Below are positions 8,153 through 16,929 of a DNA stretch of 64,000 nucleotides, one piece after another. The notes beneath the pieces were generated by a model. It did not search any database and was not told the DNA's origin. It saw only the letters and a program-made list of their open reading frames with translations. Each line of letters begins with the position of its first letter. The stretch's first letter is position 1. The translations under genes were made by a program, and so were the position numbers. The stretch is from Phaeocystidibacter luteus (GTDB taxonomy: Bacteria; Bacteroidota; Bacteroidia; Flavobacteriales; Schleiferiaceae). The stretch lies in the NCBI RefSeq assembly GCF_008933115.1, contig NZ_WBVO01000001.1:744001-808000 (forward strand). The letters are read 5' to 3'.

Positions 8153-8556
8153 AACTAGATATCATCCAAATTGCAACCATTGGTCTAATGGCATCACTTG
8201 TTGCTTGTACTCAAGAAGATCCCATTCAAGACAACCCAATGCCTACGGTAGAATTCTCTATAATGAATCCCGCAGAAGGTGCTATGTACATGCTTGGGGA
8301 TACGGTAAAAATTGAGGGGAGCGTGGCATATGAGCCTGGATTACACGGCTATTCGCTAGAGGTAATCAATACTCATATGGATTCAACTGTGTTTTACATG
8401 GATGAGCATGCACATGGTGGAGAAATCAACTTTAGCGAATTCTGGGTGAATGATGTCATGCACCACAGCGATATGCTCTTGATTGTATCAGCCGCCGTGA
8501 ACCACGAAGGTGACACTGAGTCGGACACGGTTCGTTTTCATTGTCACCCTATGTAA
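8149..8556 (+). CDS. His-rich lipoprotein, DUF4625-like
   Basis: 135 aa, lipobox LVAC (Cys20). The body looks like an Ig-type beta sandwich of the DUF4625 style found in Bacteroidota. Histidines cluster in the C-terminal half: DEHAHGGE, MHHSD, NHEGD and the final HCHPM. That pattern fits a surface or periplasmic metal-binding lipoprotein. It is the last gene of the 6827-8556 unit and is followed by a strong terminator. Confidence 0.6.
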   Translation: MKLDIIQIATIGLMASLVACTQEDPIQDNPMPTVEFSIMNPAEGAMYMLGDTVKIEGSVAYEPGLHGYSLEVINTHMDSTVFYMDEHAHGGEINFSEFWVNDVMHHSDMLLIVSAAVNHEGDTESDTVRFHCHPM

Positions 8557-8578
8557 TAGAGGCTTCACACCAAACAAG

Positions 8579-8609
8579 AAACCCCGCATTTCGCGGGGTT
8601 TTGTTTTTT
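8579..8609 (+). terminator. Rho-independent terminator
   Basis: Stem AACCCCGC (8580-8587) pairs with GCGGGGTT (8593-8600) around a 5-nt loop, followed by TTGTTTTTT. It ends the 6827-8556 unit and may also serve the convergent genes. Confidence 0.85.
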
Positions 8610-8623
8610 AGCACGTGATATAG

Positions 8624-8938
8624 TCAGTTGGTATGATTATGTTCTCTTTTGTTGCTAGCGTGACCGTGCTCCAAACACGAAAGATCATAATGGATGATTG
8701 CAGTTGACTCCATTCCTGTATTGTTCAATCCCCAGGCGCTTCTGATCGGACAGATGAGCCAATGGAAATCACGCTCCTTCCCGTTGCTAGCATAATCCTC
8801 GCAACGGCATCCCTTTTCGCTAATATAATTTCCACCTAACCATTTAGGCCAGAGTCCTCCATTATTTAGAATTACTGCAAATGTGGAACTGGCTAGGATT
8901 ATCACAACAGTAATCAGGAGTAACTTTCCACTTTTCAT
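8624..8938 (-). CDS. Cys/His-rich exported mini-protein, paralog 1
   Basis: 104 aa from ATG 8938 (a longer frame to 9034 runs into the preceding gene; the Lys-rich MKSGK plus a hydrophobic stretch gives a natural signal start). The mature part shares an ordered motif with the protein at 9814-10122: WPKWLGG, then GC-X-C, Y-A, HW, CP-X-RS-X-WG-X-NNTG, then a His-X-Asp-X3-Cys-X2-His-Gly-His end. It adds a basic, His-rich tail. No family recognised. The four shared Cys could form two disulfides or, with the His, a metal site. It is the last gene of a three-gene unit, 16 nt after its neighbour. Confidence 0.7.
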   Translation of the reverse strand: MKSGKLLLITVVIILASSTFAVILNNGGLWPKWLGGNYISEKGCRCEDYASNGKERDFHWLICPIRSAWGLNNTGMESTAIIHYDLSCLEHGHASNKREHNHTN

Positions 8939-8954
8939 GAGTTCAATTGGAAGG

Positions 8955-9824
8955 TTAATCATCAAATTTTGTGTGTAGGTCGCCGGGGCCATGGTAGTAG
9001 ACGACGAAGTAGGGAGCTCGATGTCGCCTATCACTACCGCTTCCCTTCCACCATTTTACTCGTCCACCTTCAAAATACTCAGCGGTCATAATTCGCTCAC
9101 CACTTTTCAACCTAATAGAACCAATTGTAACACCATTGTTAAACACGGTGTACAACCCTCCTCTTTTACTTTGATATAAGTGGCTGTTCCAATTGTACGG
9201 GTCCCGTCCCTCTTCAAAGAATTGAACTCCCAAATAGAACTCCCCCATCAAAGCACGATTGAACTGAATAGGCAATACACAGTCTTCATCTGCCAAGTCG
9301 GGGTCAATTTGAAACAACGAAGAAGCAAACACCCTTGACGTATCTGCATTGTATATCACCACTCGAAACCTAGCGGAGCTGCGAAGAACCTCCACGATTC
9401 GTAATTTTAGAGAATCAAGAAAGACTACGCTATCTGCATTATAGCCCAACAATCTGATATCCCCAGGCTCTCTCTGGTACTCACCACGACATCTACGATG
9501 GCGAATAGACTTAACTTCCTCATGTGCGAACACATCCACTTCTTTTAAAGCGGTCTCATCGAGTTTCATCATCACACTGTCGCCATGAAAAACCACAATC
9601 GTAGTATCACGATATGTCAATGAATGTAGCGAAATTGACACTGTAGAGTCTGGAATAAACAAGATACCATCTTCGGAGCTCATCCAAACGTAGGAATCGA
9701 GTTTAGCTACTATAGGCTCAGATAGGGGTACTCCTTCCTCATTCAATAACACAACCGAAAAACCTTGTGCCGAGAGTAAATGACTCGACACAAGGAAAGC
9801 TAGAAGGACTCTTTTAATGTCCAT
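8955..9824 (-). CDS. Exported carboxypeptidase-regulatory-like domain protein
   Basis: About 289 aa from ATG 9824 (ATGs at 9833 and 9830 are also possible). A signal peptide (ending near LLSAQG) is followed by a short beta domain resembling the CarboxypepD_reg-like plug domain: GFSVVLLNEEGVPL ... SVSISLHSLTYRDTTIVV ... LDETALKEVDVFAHE. The remaining 180 residues are not recognised. It overlaps the end of paralog 2 and precedes paralog 1, so all three are probably co-expressed. It could be a surface protein that works with the mini-proteins; that is inference. Confidence 0.6.
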   Translation of the reverse strand: MDIKRVLLAFLVSSHLLSAQGFSVVLLNEEGVPLSEPIVAKLDSYVWMSSEDGILFIPDSTVSISLHSLTYRDTTIVVFHGDSVMMKLDETALKEVDVFAHEEVKSIRHRRCRGEYQREPGDIRLLGYNADSVVFLDSLKLRIVEVLRSSARFRVVIYNADTSRVFASSLFQIDPDLADEDCVLPIQFNRALMGEFYLGVQFFEEGRDPYNWNSHLYQSKRGGLYTVFNNGVTIGSIRLKSGERIMTAEYFEGGRVKWWKGSGSDRRHRAPYFVVYYHGPGDLHTKFDD

Positions 9825-10122
9825 GATCATCACACGTTGCGTCTAAATGGATTTCAGGTGTAGACCATGTCCCAGTGTTGTTCATCCCCCACAAGCTTCG
9901 AACAGGACAAGCTACCCAATGGCCTCCAAAATTTGCGTAGTTCTTGCATTCACAGCCAACGGTGCTCACGTAGGAACCTCCTAACCACTTGGGCCATGCT
10001 CCCATAGATTGTACTCCAACGCCAGCTGTTCCGCCACCTATAGCGGCACATACCATTACAGTCGCAGCCAACCCGCGACCTACTCTTGCTTTCGGAATGA
10101 GAGCCTCTTTAAATCTTTTCAT
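9814..10122 (-). CDS. Cys/His-rich exported mini-protein, paralog 2
   Basis: 102 aa from ATG 10122 (an upstream ATG at 10146 adds 8 residues). A basic N-terminus and a small-residue hydrophobic stretch (LAATVMVCAAIGGG) look like a signal or anchor. The mature part repeats the motif of the protein at 8624-8938: WPKWLGGSYVS, GCECKNYA, HWVACPVRSLWGMNNTG, then IHLDATCDDHGH at the very end. It is first in the unit. No known family is evident to me. Confidence 0.7.
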   Translation of the reverse strand: MKRFKEALIPKARVGRGLAATVMVCAAIGGGTAGVGVQSMGAWPKWLGGSYVSTVGCECKNYANFGGHWVACPVRSLWGMNNTGTWSTPEIHLDATCDDHGH

Positions 10123-10146
10123 TAAACAAAAGGTTTGGTTAAACAT

Positions 10147-10363
10147 TTACTGTGCATTAACTGCATCACCAAACTATCCGAAACCTTCAACTTAACGTGT
10201 CATTATTTACTGCAGAATTTGTCAGTATTCTCGACAATTTAAACAATTAGATTCTCCGCTTTATTTATGCAGGAAATCGTAATTAATTAAAAATCAATGG
10301 ATTAATATTGAAACGCTAGCGCTACTACAAAAAATCATCAAACACGGTCCATTTCTCACCAAC
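10147..10363. other. AT-rich non-coding gap
   Basis: About 220 nt with no plausible gene. It should hold the promoter for the mini-protein unit (reading left); a GATAGTTTG sequence on the reverse strand near 10171-10179 is the nearest thing to a -7 box but is one base short. Confidence 0.4.
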
Positions 10364-10392
10364 AAAAAAACCCTGCAGATGGCAGGGTTTTA
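10364..10392 (-). terminator. Rho-independent terminator
   Basis: Stem AAACCCTGC (10368-10376) with GCAGGGTTT (10382-10390), 5-nt loop. On the reverse strand it is followed by a T-run, so it ends the 11692-10415 unit. Confidence 0.8.
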
Positions 10393-10414
10393 AGAAACAA
10401 TAAGCGACCTCTTT

Positions 10415-11059
10415 TTACTTAGACGCCACAATCTTATTCTTTGTCAATTCGTAGGTCAACGCATTCGAGAAATCCTCGGAAAAGGAGTTCATCGAACTTG
10501 GGTTGTACGTCTTAGATTGGGCCGACCATTGAAGGGATTCGTCATTCGCATCAAAAACGTTCGTCTCCAAGAAGTACGTCTGATCTTCGGTGTAATAGCC
10601 CGGCTCATATACAGCGCCATACGTGTAGCCTACATATGTACCCCAACCGCCGTAGTACCCTATGCCTACAGCTGGGTAAGAGCGAGTTCCTGGAACATAG
10701 CGGGATTCTGACATCACGTCTTTAAGCGCCATGGTCATGATTGCATCGCATCCGAGTTCACGAATTTTCACAAGTACCTCTTCTCTTTTCTGGTCTGTAT
10801 CAGCTCTGTATGTAGGGGGATAATGCGTAGTACTCATTTCCACTGCTACTCCGGCTTTAGCAAGCTTTTCGGCAACTGCATTTTCGAAAGCAGTTCGAGC
10901 TTGGATGTTCTCTGATAGTCCAATGATGTACACCTTCTTATACGGCAAGTTCGCAGAAGGTTCTTGTGCGCTCCAAGCGCCAACAAACTTGGTGGATGCC
11001 CCGCAAGCCACCATTACAGATACGGCCGCAATGGCCAATAGCTTAGAATAAAACTTCAT
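10415..11059 (-). CDS. Uncharacterised Tyr/Gly-rich lipoprotein
   Basis: 214 aa from ATG 11059 (a TTG further upstream at 11074 is less likely). Lipobox MVAC gives a lipidated Cys near residue 18. The N-terminal half is an alpha/beta segment (KKVYIIGLSENIQARTAFE ... LAKAGVAVEM ... KIRELGCDAIMTM), the kind seen in outer-membrane-assembly-like accessory lipoproteins. Then comes an aromatic, Gly-rich patch (YPAVGIGYYGGWGTYVGY). It follows a beta-barrel gene by about 15 nt and is followed by a terminator. Function unknown. Confidence 0.65.
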   Translation of the reverse strand: MKFYSKLLAIAAVSVMVACGASTKFVGAWSAQEPSANLPYKKVYIIGLSENIQARTAFENAVAEKLAKAGVAVEMSTTHYPPTYRADTDQKREEVLVKIRELGCDAIMTMALKDVMSESRYVPGTRSYPAVGIGYYGGWGTYVGYTYGAVYEPGYYTEDQTYFLETNVFDANDESLQWSAQSKTYNPSSMNSFSEDFSNALTYELTKNKIVASK

Positions 11060-11074
11060 ATTCAAGGAATTCAA

Positions 11075-11692
11075 TTAGTGCAATTTAAGGTCGATGCCCA
11101 ACATGAGATTCATTTGCAGAATGCTCGAAACGGCGCTAAGTCCGACATCACATCCGCCTCCGCCACACCACAATCCAGCTCCTAAGCCTTGTACAGGTGC
11201 CAAAAGCTGTGTTCTGAAGTTGACGCCAAATTTATCGGTTAATGACAATCGCGCTCCGAACTGTCCGCCGAAGGCAAAAAACGTTTCTGTATCGTACAGT
11301 GGGTTGGCAGGGTCAAAGATGGCTAAGCCAAGCAACACGCCTCCGAAAGGAGCAATTTTAGAATTCGTTTCGAGATGGTAAGTCGAGCCTGCCATGATGT
11401 AGTTCACATTCATACGCGTAATCGTCTCACTTCCAAAACTTCCCCTCTCGTCGAACTTCAAATCGGTTCCTTGATAGGTGTAGATGATGTTGAAACCGAG
11501 ACTCTTGTTCAACCCGAAATCCAAACCAAATCCAAACGCGTAGCTATCCTCGAGATAGAGTTCACCGGTTGTCGTTCTCAATCGTCCAAAGAATTGATAC
11601 CCGTTGTAGGCCTGCAAACTGATGTCTTGAGCCAAAACTGATAGTGACCCGAGTGAACAAGCTAGAATGGTTAGGTGTAATCTTAACTTCAT
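11075..11692 (-). CDS. Outer-membrane beta-barrel protein
   Basis: 205 aa from ATG 11692, where a normal signal peptide (MKLRLHLTILACSLGSLSVL) begins; the frame extends to 11740 without one. Alternating strands such as YAFGFGLDFGLNKSLGFNII, IAPFGGVLLGLAIF and LQMNLMLGIDLKLH (terminal strand) indicate an 8-10 stranded OmpW/porin-like barrel. An odd Cys pair sits in WCGGGGCDVG. It is upstream of, and probably co-transcribed with, the lipoprotein at 10415-11059. Confidence 0.7.
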   Translation of the reverse strand: MKLRLHLTILACSLGSLSVLAQDISLQAYNGYQFFGRLRTTTGELYLEDSYAFGFGLDFGLNKSLGFNIIYTYQGTDLKFDERGSFGSETITRMNVNYIMAGSTYHLETNSKIAPFGGVLLGLAIFDPANPLYDTETFFAFGGQFGARLSLTDKFGVNFRTQLLAPVQGLGAGLWCGGGGCDVGLSAVSSILQMNLMLGIDLKLH

Positions 11693-11763
11693 AGGAATAG
11701 TTCTTGTGAATAAATATAGCTCAACTCGGTCAATGGTCAAGGATTAGCAGCCATGATTATTCA

Positions 11764-11771
11764 TATTTTTG
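11764..11771 (+). promoter_or_regulatory. -7 box (TATTTTTG) before lytic transglycosylase
   Basis: TATTTTTG lies downstream of the first possible ATG (11753) and 17 nt before the ATG at 11789, which favours the later starts. Confidence 0.4.
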
Positions 11772-11788
11772 AGAAGAAGAAAGACTTT

Positions 11789-12721
11789 ATGCAGATGAAC
11801 ATTCGCAATCAACATATCATTCTAGGCGCACTCTTCCTCACCCTAACTGCTGGAACTCCGCACAATGGAGACGGTGGCACAAATCACAGTACCGGGTTTA
11901 CTGAGGACTACAGAATCCACGCCTTGTCAATTCCTACCGACCTTACGCTAGGAGGTGAATCCATTCCGCTGAATGATCCAGAGGTGTATGAAAGACTTGA
12001 CCGTGAGCTTCTTGTAAACACATACTGGCAAAGCAATACGCTGTTGATGATCAAGCGAGCCCACAGATGGGTTCCAAAATTTGAAGCCATCTTCGAAGCC
12101 GAAGGCGTTCCAAGCGACTTGGTCTACCTCGGACTCATCGAAAGTGGCTATCAAAACGTCGTATCACCCGCAGGAGCTGCAGGGTACTGGCAGTTCTTAG
12201 AGTCGACAGGAAAAGAATACGGACTCATTATCGACAACGAAGTTGACGAGCGCTACCATCCTGAAAAAGCAGCTCTTGCAGCCGCAAAATATCTCAAAGA
12301 TGCCAAAGAAGAGTTTGGTTCATGGACGCTAGCCGCTGCGAGTTACAACATGGGTAAAGCCGGTGTTTCTAGACAGCTCGAGCGTCAAGGCGTAGATGAT
12401 TATTACGATCTCCTACTGAATTCTGAAACTGCTCGATACGTATTCCGAATCGTTGCTGTAAAAGAAATCGTTTCGAACCCCGCGAAATACGGCTTCCTTC
12501 TAGATGAAGAAGATTACTATCCCCAGATTCAAACTACAACGGTAGAAATAGATTCTGCCATTGCTAGCTTCCCAGAGTTTGCGACCGATTTAGGCATCAA
12601 TTACAAGACGCTCAAGTACCACAACCCATGGTTGAGAGAGGCCTATCTTAAGAATAAAAACAAGCGAACCTATCTCATCGAAGTACCTGTAGATAAGAGC
12701 TTTATTTCAGAAGAGGAGTAG
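11789..12721 (+). CDS. Lytic transglycosylase (MltD/SLT type)
   Basis: 310 aa from ATG 11789 (11795 is equally plausible). After a signal sequence, the SLT catalytic domain has Glu118 in LIESGY, followed by SPAGAAGYWQFLEST and AAASYNMGKAGV, the three goose-lysozyme-like blocks. The enzyme would cleave the MurNAc-GlcNAc bond in peptidoglycan with 1,6-anhydro formation in the periplasm. No LysM repeat is seen in the C-terminal tail, although YLIEVPVDKSF could be a remnant. It stands alone between a barrel gene on the other strand and uvrA. Confidence 0.85.
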   Translation: MQMNIRNQHIILGALFLTLTAGTPHNGDGGTNHSTGFTEDYRIHALSIPTDLTLGGESIPLNDPEVYERLDRELLVNTYWQSNTLLMIKRAHRWVPKFEAIFEAEGVPSDLVYLGLIESGYQNVVSPAGAAGYWQFLESTGKEYGLIIDNEVDERYHPEKAALAAAKYLKDAKEEFGSWTLAAASYNMGKAGVSRQLERQGVDDYYDLLLNSETARYVFRIVAVKEIVSNPAKYGFLLDEEDYYPQIQTTTVEIDSAIASFPEFATDLGINYKTLKYHNPWLREAYLKNKNKRTYLIEVPVDKSFISEEE

Positions 12722-12766
12722 TGAACATCCATCCATCAGATTCGTTCATTTCCAAGAGGTAGATTG

Positions 12767-12774
12767 TACCTTTG
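12767..12774 (+). promoter_or_regulatory. -7 box (TACCTTTG) before uvrA
   Basis: TACCTTTGCA is 20 nt before the uvrA ATG, a clear TA-N2-TTTG match in a short gap. Confidence 0.6.
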
Positions 12775-12794
12775 CATTTCTGAAAAAATCCCGC

Positions 12795-15647
12795 ATGTCT
12801 GACACCCAAACGTTGACCCCAGAAACGACCACTAAACACGGCCAAATTGACGTGTATGGAGCGCGCGTACACAACCTAAAGAATGTGGATGTGAGCTTGC
12901 CTCGTCGTTCCCTAGTTGTCATAACCGGACTTAGCGGCAGCGGGAAATCTTCTTTGGCATTCGACACGCTCTACGCAGAGGGTCAACGTCGATATATCGA
13001 AACGTTCTCCGCCTACGCACGTCAATTCCTCGGCGGAATGGAGCGTCCCGATGTGGATAAAATCGAAGGCCTCAGCCCCGTAATCGCCATCGAGCAAAAA
13101 ACGACGAGCAAGAATCCTCGCTCTACCGTTGGAACAGTGACCGAGATCTACGACTTCCTTCGTCTACTTTTTGCCCGTGCCGGAACAGCCTACTCGTACA
13201 ACACAGGCGAGAAAATGGTGAGCTATACCGACGACCAGATTCGTCAGAGTCTAGCCGAACGCTTCGCCGGCAAACGCATCGCTCTTCTAGCCCCAATGGT
13301 TCGTTCCAGAAAAGGGCATTATCGCGAACTATTCGAACAGGTTGCACGACAAGGATTCGTTCGAGCCCGAGTAGATGGGGAGCTCGTAGAAATCACCAAG
13401 GGCATGCGCCTCGATCGCTACAAGACACACGATATCGAGATTGTGGTTGATCGACTTCAACTCGAGGATCCAAAGGATGGGCGACTTCAGTCTTCCATTG
13501 GCACTGCAATGTACCACGGTAAGGGTATCATGATGGTGATGGATCTCGACTCAGATGAAGTGGCATATTTCAGTCGACATTTGATGTGTCCATCTACAGG
13601 AATTGCATACCCAGATCCCGAACCAAACACCTTCTCTTTCAACAGCCCTAAAGGAGCTTGTCCAACATGCAACGGCTTAGGCAAGGTTCAACGAGTGGAA
13701 CTGGGAAAGGTGATCCCGAATCCAAAGATTTCAATTAAAGCAGGTGGATTAGCACCGCTGGGTGAATATAAAAGAAGCTGGATCTTCAATCAGATTGAAA
13801 TGATTGGAGAGAAATTCAACTTCAACCTGAGCACTCCTATCGAAGACATCTCCGAAGATGGTATGGATGCCATCCTCAATGGTCTCGAGACAACTTTCGA
13901 AGTTCAGAGTAAAACGCTCGGAGTTACGCGCAAATACCGCATCGATTTCGAGGGAATTCTCAACTTCATCGAAAGTCAGTACCACGATTCCAAAAGCAAG
14001 AGCATTCAACGCTGGGCCGATGGATTCATGGAATCCGCAACATGCCCGGAGTGCCACGGAGCCAGACTCAAAAAAGAAAGCCTTCATTTCAAAGTAGATG
14101 ATAGGAACATTTCCGAACTCACCTTAATGCCTATCAGCGATTTTGCGGAATGGCTTCAAACGGCAGAGAGCGGAATGAGCGATAACCAACGCATTATCGC
14201 CACCGAAATCATCAAAGAACTACGCGACCGCACTGGATTTTTGATGGATGTTGGCTTAGGCTACCTCAGCTTAGACCGTCCGGCTAAAAGTCTTTCCGGC
14301 GGAGAAGCTCAACGCATTCGTCTCGCTACCCAGATTGGTTCTCAACTTGTCAATGTGCTTTACATCCTCGATGAGCCTAGCATTGGGCTTCATCAGCGAG
14401 ACAATCACAAATTGATTGATTCCCTAAAACGATTGAGGGATGTGGGCAACTCCGTATTGGTAGTTGAACACGATAAAGACATGATTGAAACCGCCGACTA
14501 TATCTTGGACATCGGTCCTGGAGCAGGTGTGCATGGCGGACATATTGTAGCCGAAGGAAAGCTCGAAAACATCCTTGAGTCAGGAAGCTTAACAGCTGAA
14601 TACCTTACAGGAGTTAAAGAGGTTCCAATTCCATCTGAACGCAGAGACGGAATTGGAAAGTCTATCAAGCTATTTGGAGCTAAGGGCAACAACTTGAAGA
14701 ATGTTGACATCGAGATTCCACTTGGCACGCTGACCGTTGTAACGGGAGTGAGTGGATCAGGTAAGTCGACACTCATCAATGAGACCCTCTACCCTATTCT
14801 GAGCCAGCACTTCTACAAATCGGTCAAGAAACCACTGCCTTACGACAAAATTGAGGGCATTGGCAACATTGACAAGGTTATTGATATCGATCAGAGTCCG
14901 ATAGGTAGAACGCCACGCTCAAACCCATCCACGTACACTGGAGTGTTCAGTGATATCAGAAACTTGTTTGCCCAATTGCCTGAGGCTAAGATCCGTGGGT
15001 ATAAACCGGGGCGTTTTAGTTTCAATGTGAAAGGTGGACGTTGTGAAACATGTGAGGGTGCTGGTGTCCGTGTCATTGAAATGAACTTCCTACCGGATGT
15101 ATACGTCCCATGTGAAACATGTCAGGGCAAACGCTTCAACCGTGAAACACTCGAAGTTCGCTACAAGGGCAAATCTATTTCTGACGTTCTGAACATGAGT
15201 GTGGAGGATGCACTTACCTTCTTCGAACCGATTCCGAAGATTAAGAACAAGCTCAAGACACTCAACGACGTAGGTCTTGGATACATCACTTTAGGTCAGC
15301 AGTCCACAACCCTATCTGGAGGGGAAGCCCAGCGCGTCAAACTCGCAACTGAGCTCTCCAAGAGGGATACAGGAAACACCATGTACATCTTAGACGAACC
15401 GACTACGGGGCTTCATTTTGAAGATGTTAGAGTGTTGATGGAGGTTCTACAGAAGCTTGTGAAACGCGGAAACACCATTTTGGTCATTGAGCATAACATG
15501 GACGTTATTAAGCAAGCTGACTACATCATCGACATTGGTCCGGATGGTGGCGGAGCTGGTGGACAAGTCGTTGCCACGGGCACTCCGGAAATGATTATTG
15601 AAAATCCCGACAGCCTTACTGGTCAGTTCCTGAAAGTCGAGCTCTGA
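12795..15647 (+). CDS. uvrA: Excinuclease ABC subunit A
   Basis: 950 aa, close to the usual length. Two ABC modules are complete: Walker A GLSGSGKSS at 45-53 and GVSGSGKST near 650, with signatures LSGGEAQRIRLATQIGS and LSGGEAQRVKLATELSK. Zinc-finger Cys groups are visible in CPTCNGLG, CPECHGAR and the second-module pair CETCEGAG / CETCQGKR. UvrA dimers scan for helix-distorting lesions and load UvrB in nucleotide excision repair. It is a single gene with its own promoter; uvrB and uvrC are not in the window. Confidence 0.97.
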   Translation: MSDTQTLTPETTTKHGQIDVYGARVHNLKNVDVSLPRRSLVVITGLSGSGKSSLAFDTLYAEGQRRYIETFSAYARQFLGGMERPDVDKIEGLSPVIAIEQKTTSKNPRSTVGTVTEIYDFLRLLFARAGTAYSYNTGEKMVSYTDDQIRQSLAERFAGKRIALLAPMVRSRKGHYRELFEQVARQGFVRARVDGELVEITKGMRLDRYKTHDIEIVVDRLQLEDPKDGRLQSSIGTAMYHGKGIMMVMDLDSDEVAYFSRHLMCPSTGIAYPDPEPNTFSFNSPKGACPTCNGLGKVQRVELGKVIPNPKISIKAGGLAPLGEYKRSWIFNQIEMIGEKFNFNLSTPIEDISEDGMDAILNGLETTFEVQSKTLGVTRKYRIDFEGILNFIESQYHDSKSKSIQRWADGFMESATCPECHGARLKKESLHFKVDDRNISELTLMPISDFAEWLQTAESGMSDNQRIIATEIIKELRDRTGFLMDVGLGYLSLDRPAKSLSGGEAQRIRLATQIGSQLVNVLYILDEPSIGLHQRDNHKLIDSLKRLRDVGNSVLVVEHDKDMIETADYILDIGPGAGVHGGHIVAEGKLENILESGSLTAEYLTGVKEVPIPSERRDGIGKSIKLFGAKGNNLKNVDIEIPLGTLTVVTGVSGSGKSTLINETLYPILSQHFYKSVKKPLPYDKIEGIGNIDKVIDIDQSPIGRTPRSNPSTYTGVFSDIRNLFAQLPEAKIRGYKPGRFSFNVKGGRCETCEGAGVRVIEMNFLPDVYVPCETCQGKRFNRETLEVRYKGKSISDVLNMSVEDALTFFEPIPKIKNKLKTLNDVGLGYITLGQQSTTLSGGEAQRVKLATELSKRDTGNTMYILDEPTTGLHFEDVRVLMEVLQKLVKRGNTILVIEHNMDVIKQADYIIDIGPDGGGAGGQVVATGTPEMIIENPDSLTGQFLKVEL

Positions 15648-15722
15648 GCAGATTTCTTTTCTGAGATATAAAACAATGTGTCCGGTTTAGCGTACTTTAA
15701 AGAACTAAACCATGGAAAACAC

Positions 15723-16430
15723 ATGACCGAAGAAGATAGAATCAAAAGAGCTTTCAAGCGCAAAAACTGGAACGAAACAAAGACCAACGATAGCTGGGCC
15801 ATATTTAAAATAATGAGTGAGTTCGTAAACGGTTACGAACACATGTCGAGAATTGGACCCTGCGTGAGCATCTTCGGTTCGGCGAGAACAAAGCCGGACG
15901 ATCCAAACTACATACTTGCAGAAGACATCGCGGAACGCCTAGCTAAAAAGGGCTACGGGGTGATTACTGGCGGTGGACCAGGAATTATGGAGGCTGGTAA
16001 CAAAGGTGCCCAGAAAGGCAACGGCGCATCGGTAGGTCTAAATATTGAACTCCCTTTTGAGCAAAATCACAACCCTTTCATCGATGAGGATAAGAACTTG
16101 CTTTTCGATTACTTCTTTGTGAGAAAGGTGATGTTCGTAAAGTACAGTCAAGGGTTTATCGTTATGCCCGGAGGATTTGGCACCCTGGATGAATTCTTTG
16201 AATCGATGACCCTTATTCAAACCCACAAGATTGGGAAATTCCCGGTTGTATTGGTAGGCAAGGATTTCTGGGGAGGATTAATCGATTGGATTAAGGCGAC
16301 GGTTCTTAAAAAGTACCACAACATCTCAGAAGAGGATTTGGACCTTTTCCAACTGGTTGACACGCCAGAAGAGGCGGTTGATAAAATTGACCAATTCTAC
16401 TCGAAGTACTTGTTGAAGCCGAACTTCTAA
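15723..16430 (+). CDS. LOG-family (TIGR00730-like) Rossmann protein
   Basis: 235 aa from ATG 15723; a GTG at 15678 would add 15 residues that look less conserved. The LOG motifs are GGGPGIMEAGNKGA at 83-96 and PGGFGTLDE at 149-157. The family includes cytokinin-type nucleoside 5'-monophosphate phosphoribohydrolases that release a base from nucleotide monophosphates. A nucleotide-salvage role is likely in a bacterium. It follows uvrA by 75 nt and precedes a small membrane protein gene by 8 nt. Confidence 0.82.
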   Translation: MTEEDRIKRAFKRKNWNETKTNDSWAIFKIMSEFVNGYEHMSRIGPCVSIFGSARTKPDDPNYILAEDIAERLAKKGYGVITGGGPGIMEAGNKGAQKGNGASVGLNIELPFEQNHNPFIDEDKNLLFDYFFVRKVMFVKYSQGFIVMPGGFGTLDEFFESMTLIQTHKIGKFPVVLVGKDFWGGLIDWIKATVLKKYHNISEEDLDLFQLVDTPEEAVDKIDQFYSKYLLKPNF

Positions 16431-16438
16431 GTAGCTCT

Positions 16439-16804
16439 ATGAGTGACGATCTATTAGATTTCGACGAGAAAAGAGACAACACTCTTCCTATATACAACAG
16501 GACACATTTGTTGATTCTGACGATTGCACCTATGGTGTGTATTTCCTTCGAATTTGCAGGGTTCCAGGTTATGGCGTTGTTTGTTATGATTTCTAGTGGG
16601 GTCCTCACGGGCTATCTCATGGCTCGTTTCATTGCTAGGTCTCCTAAAGGTGGGATTTATGTGCTCTCATGGATAATCACGCTAATTGGCTCCGGATTAC
16701 TCATCATCTTTCGATACAATGGGTTGGAATATTGGCAGCCTTGGGCGGTATGGGGTGCGGGCTTGGTTGCTCCTCTCCTCTTCACACTCTTCAATAAAAG
16801 GTAA
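16439..16804 (+). CDS. Small membrane protein, unknown
   Basis: 121 aa with an acidic N-terminus and about four hydrophobic helices (near 24-41, 43-62, 73-91 and 100-117). It starts 8 nt after the LOG gene and is presumably co-transcribed with it. No family recognised. Confidence 0.6.
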   Translation: MSDDLLDFDEKRDNTLPIYNRTHLLILTIAPMVCISFEFAGFQVMALFVMISSGVLTGYLMARFIARSPKGGIYVLSWIITLIGSGLLIIFRYNGLEYWQPWAVWGAGLVAPLLFTLFNKR

Positions 16805-16838
16805 AAGTGGCTGAAGGAAAAAATCCAACAGCCACTTT
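16804..16838 (-). terminator. Possible terminator hairpin
   Basis: Ten-base inverted repeat AAAGTGGCTG (16804-16813) / CAGCCACTTT (16829-16838) with a 15-nt A-rich loop. On the reverse strand it is followed by TTTTACCTTTT. It would end the LruC gene about 90 nt downstream of its stop. Confidence 0.45.
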
Positions 16839-16929
16839 CAACCTGAAACTACCTAACCTATATTTTGGAAAAACGAACCGAGCAGACAAGCATCCCTACA
16901 ATTACCACCCGGTCCGTTTACACTGAGTC

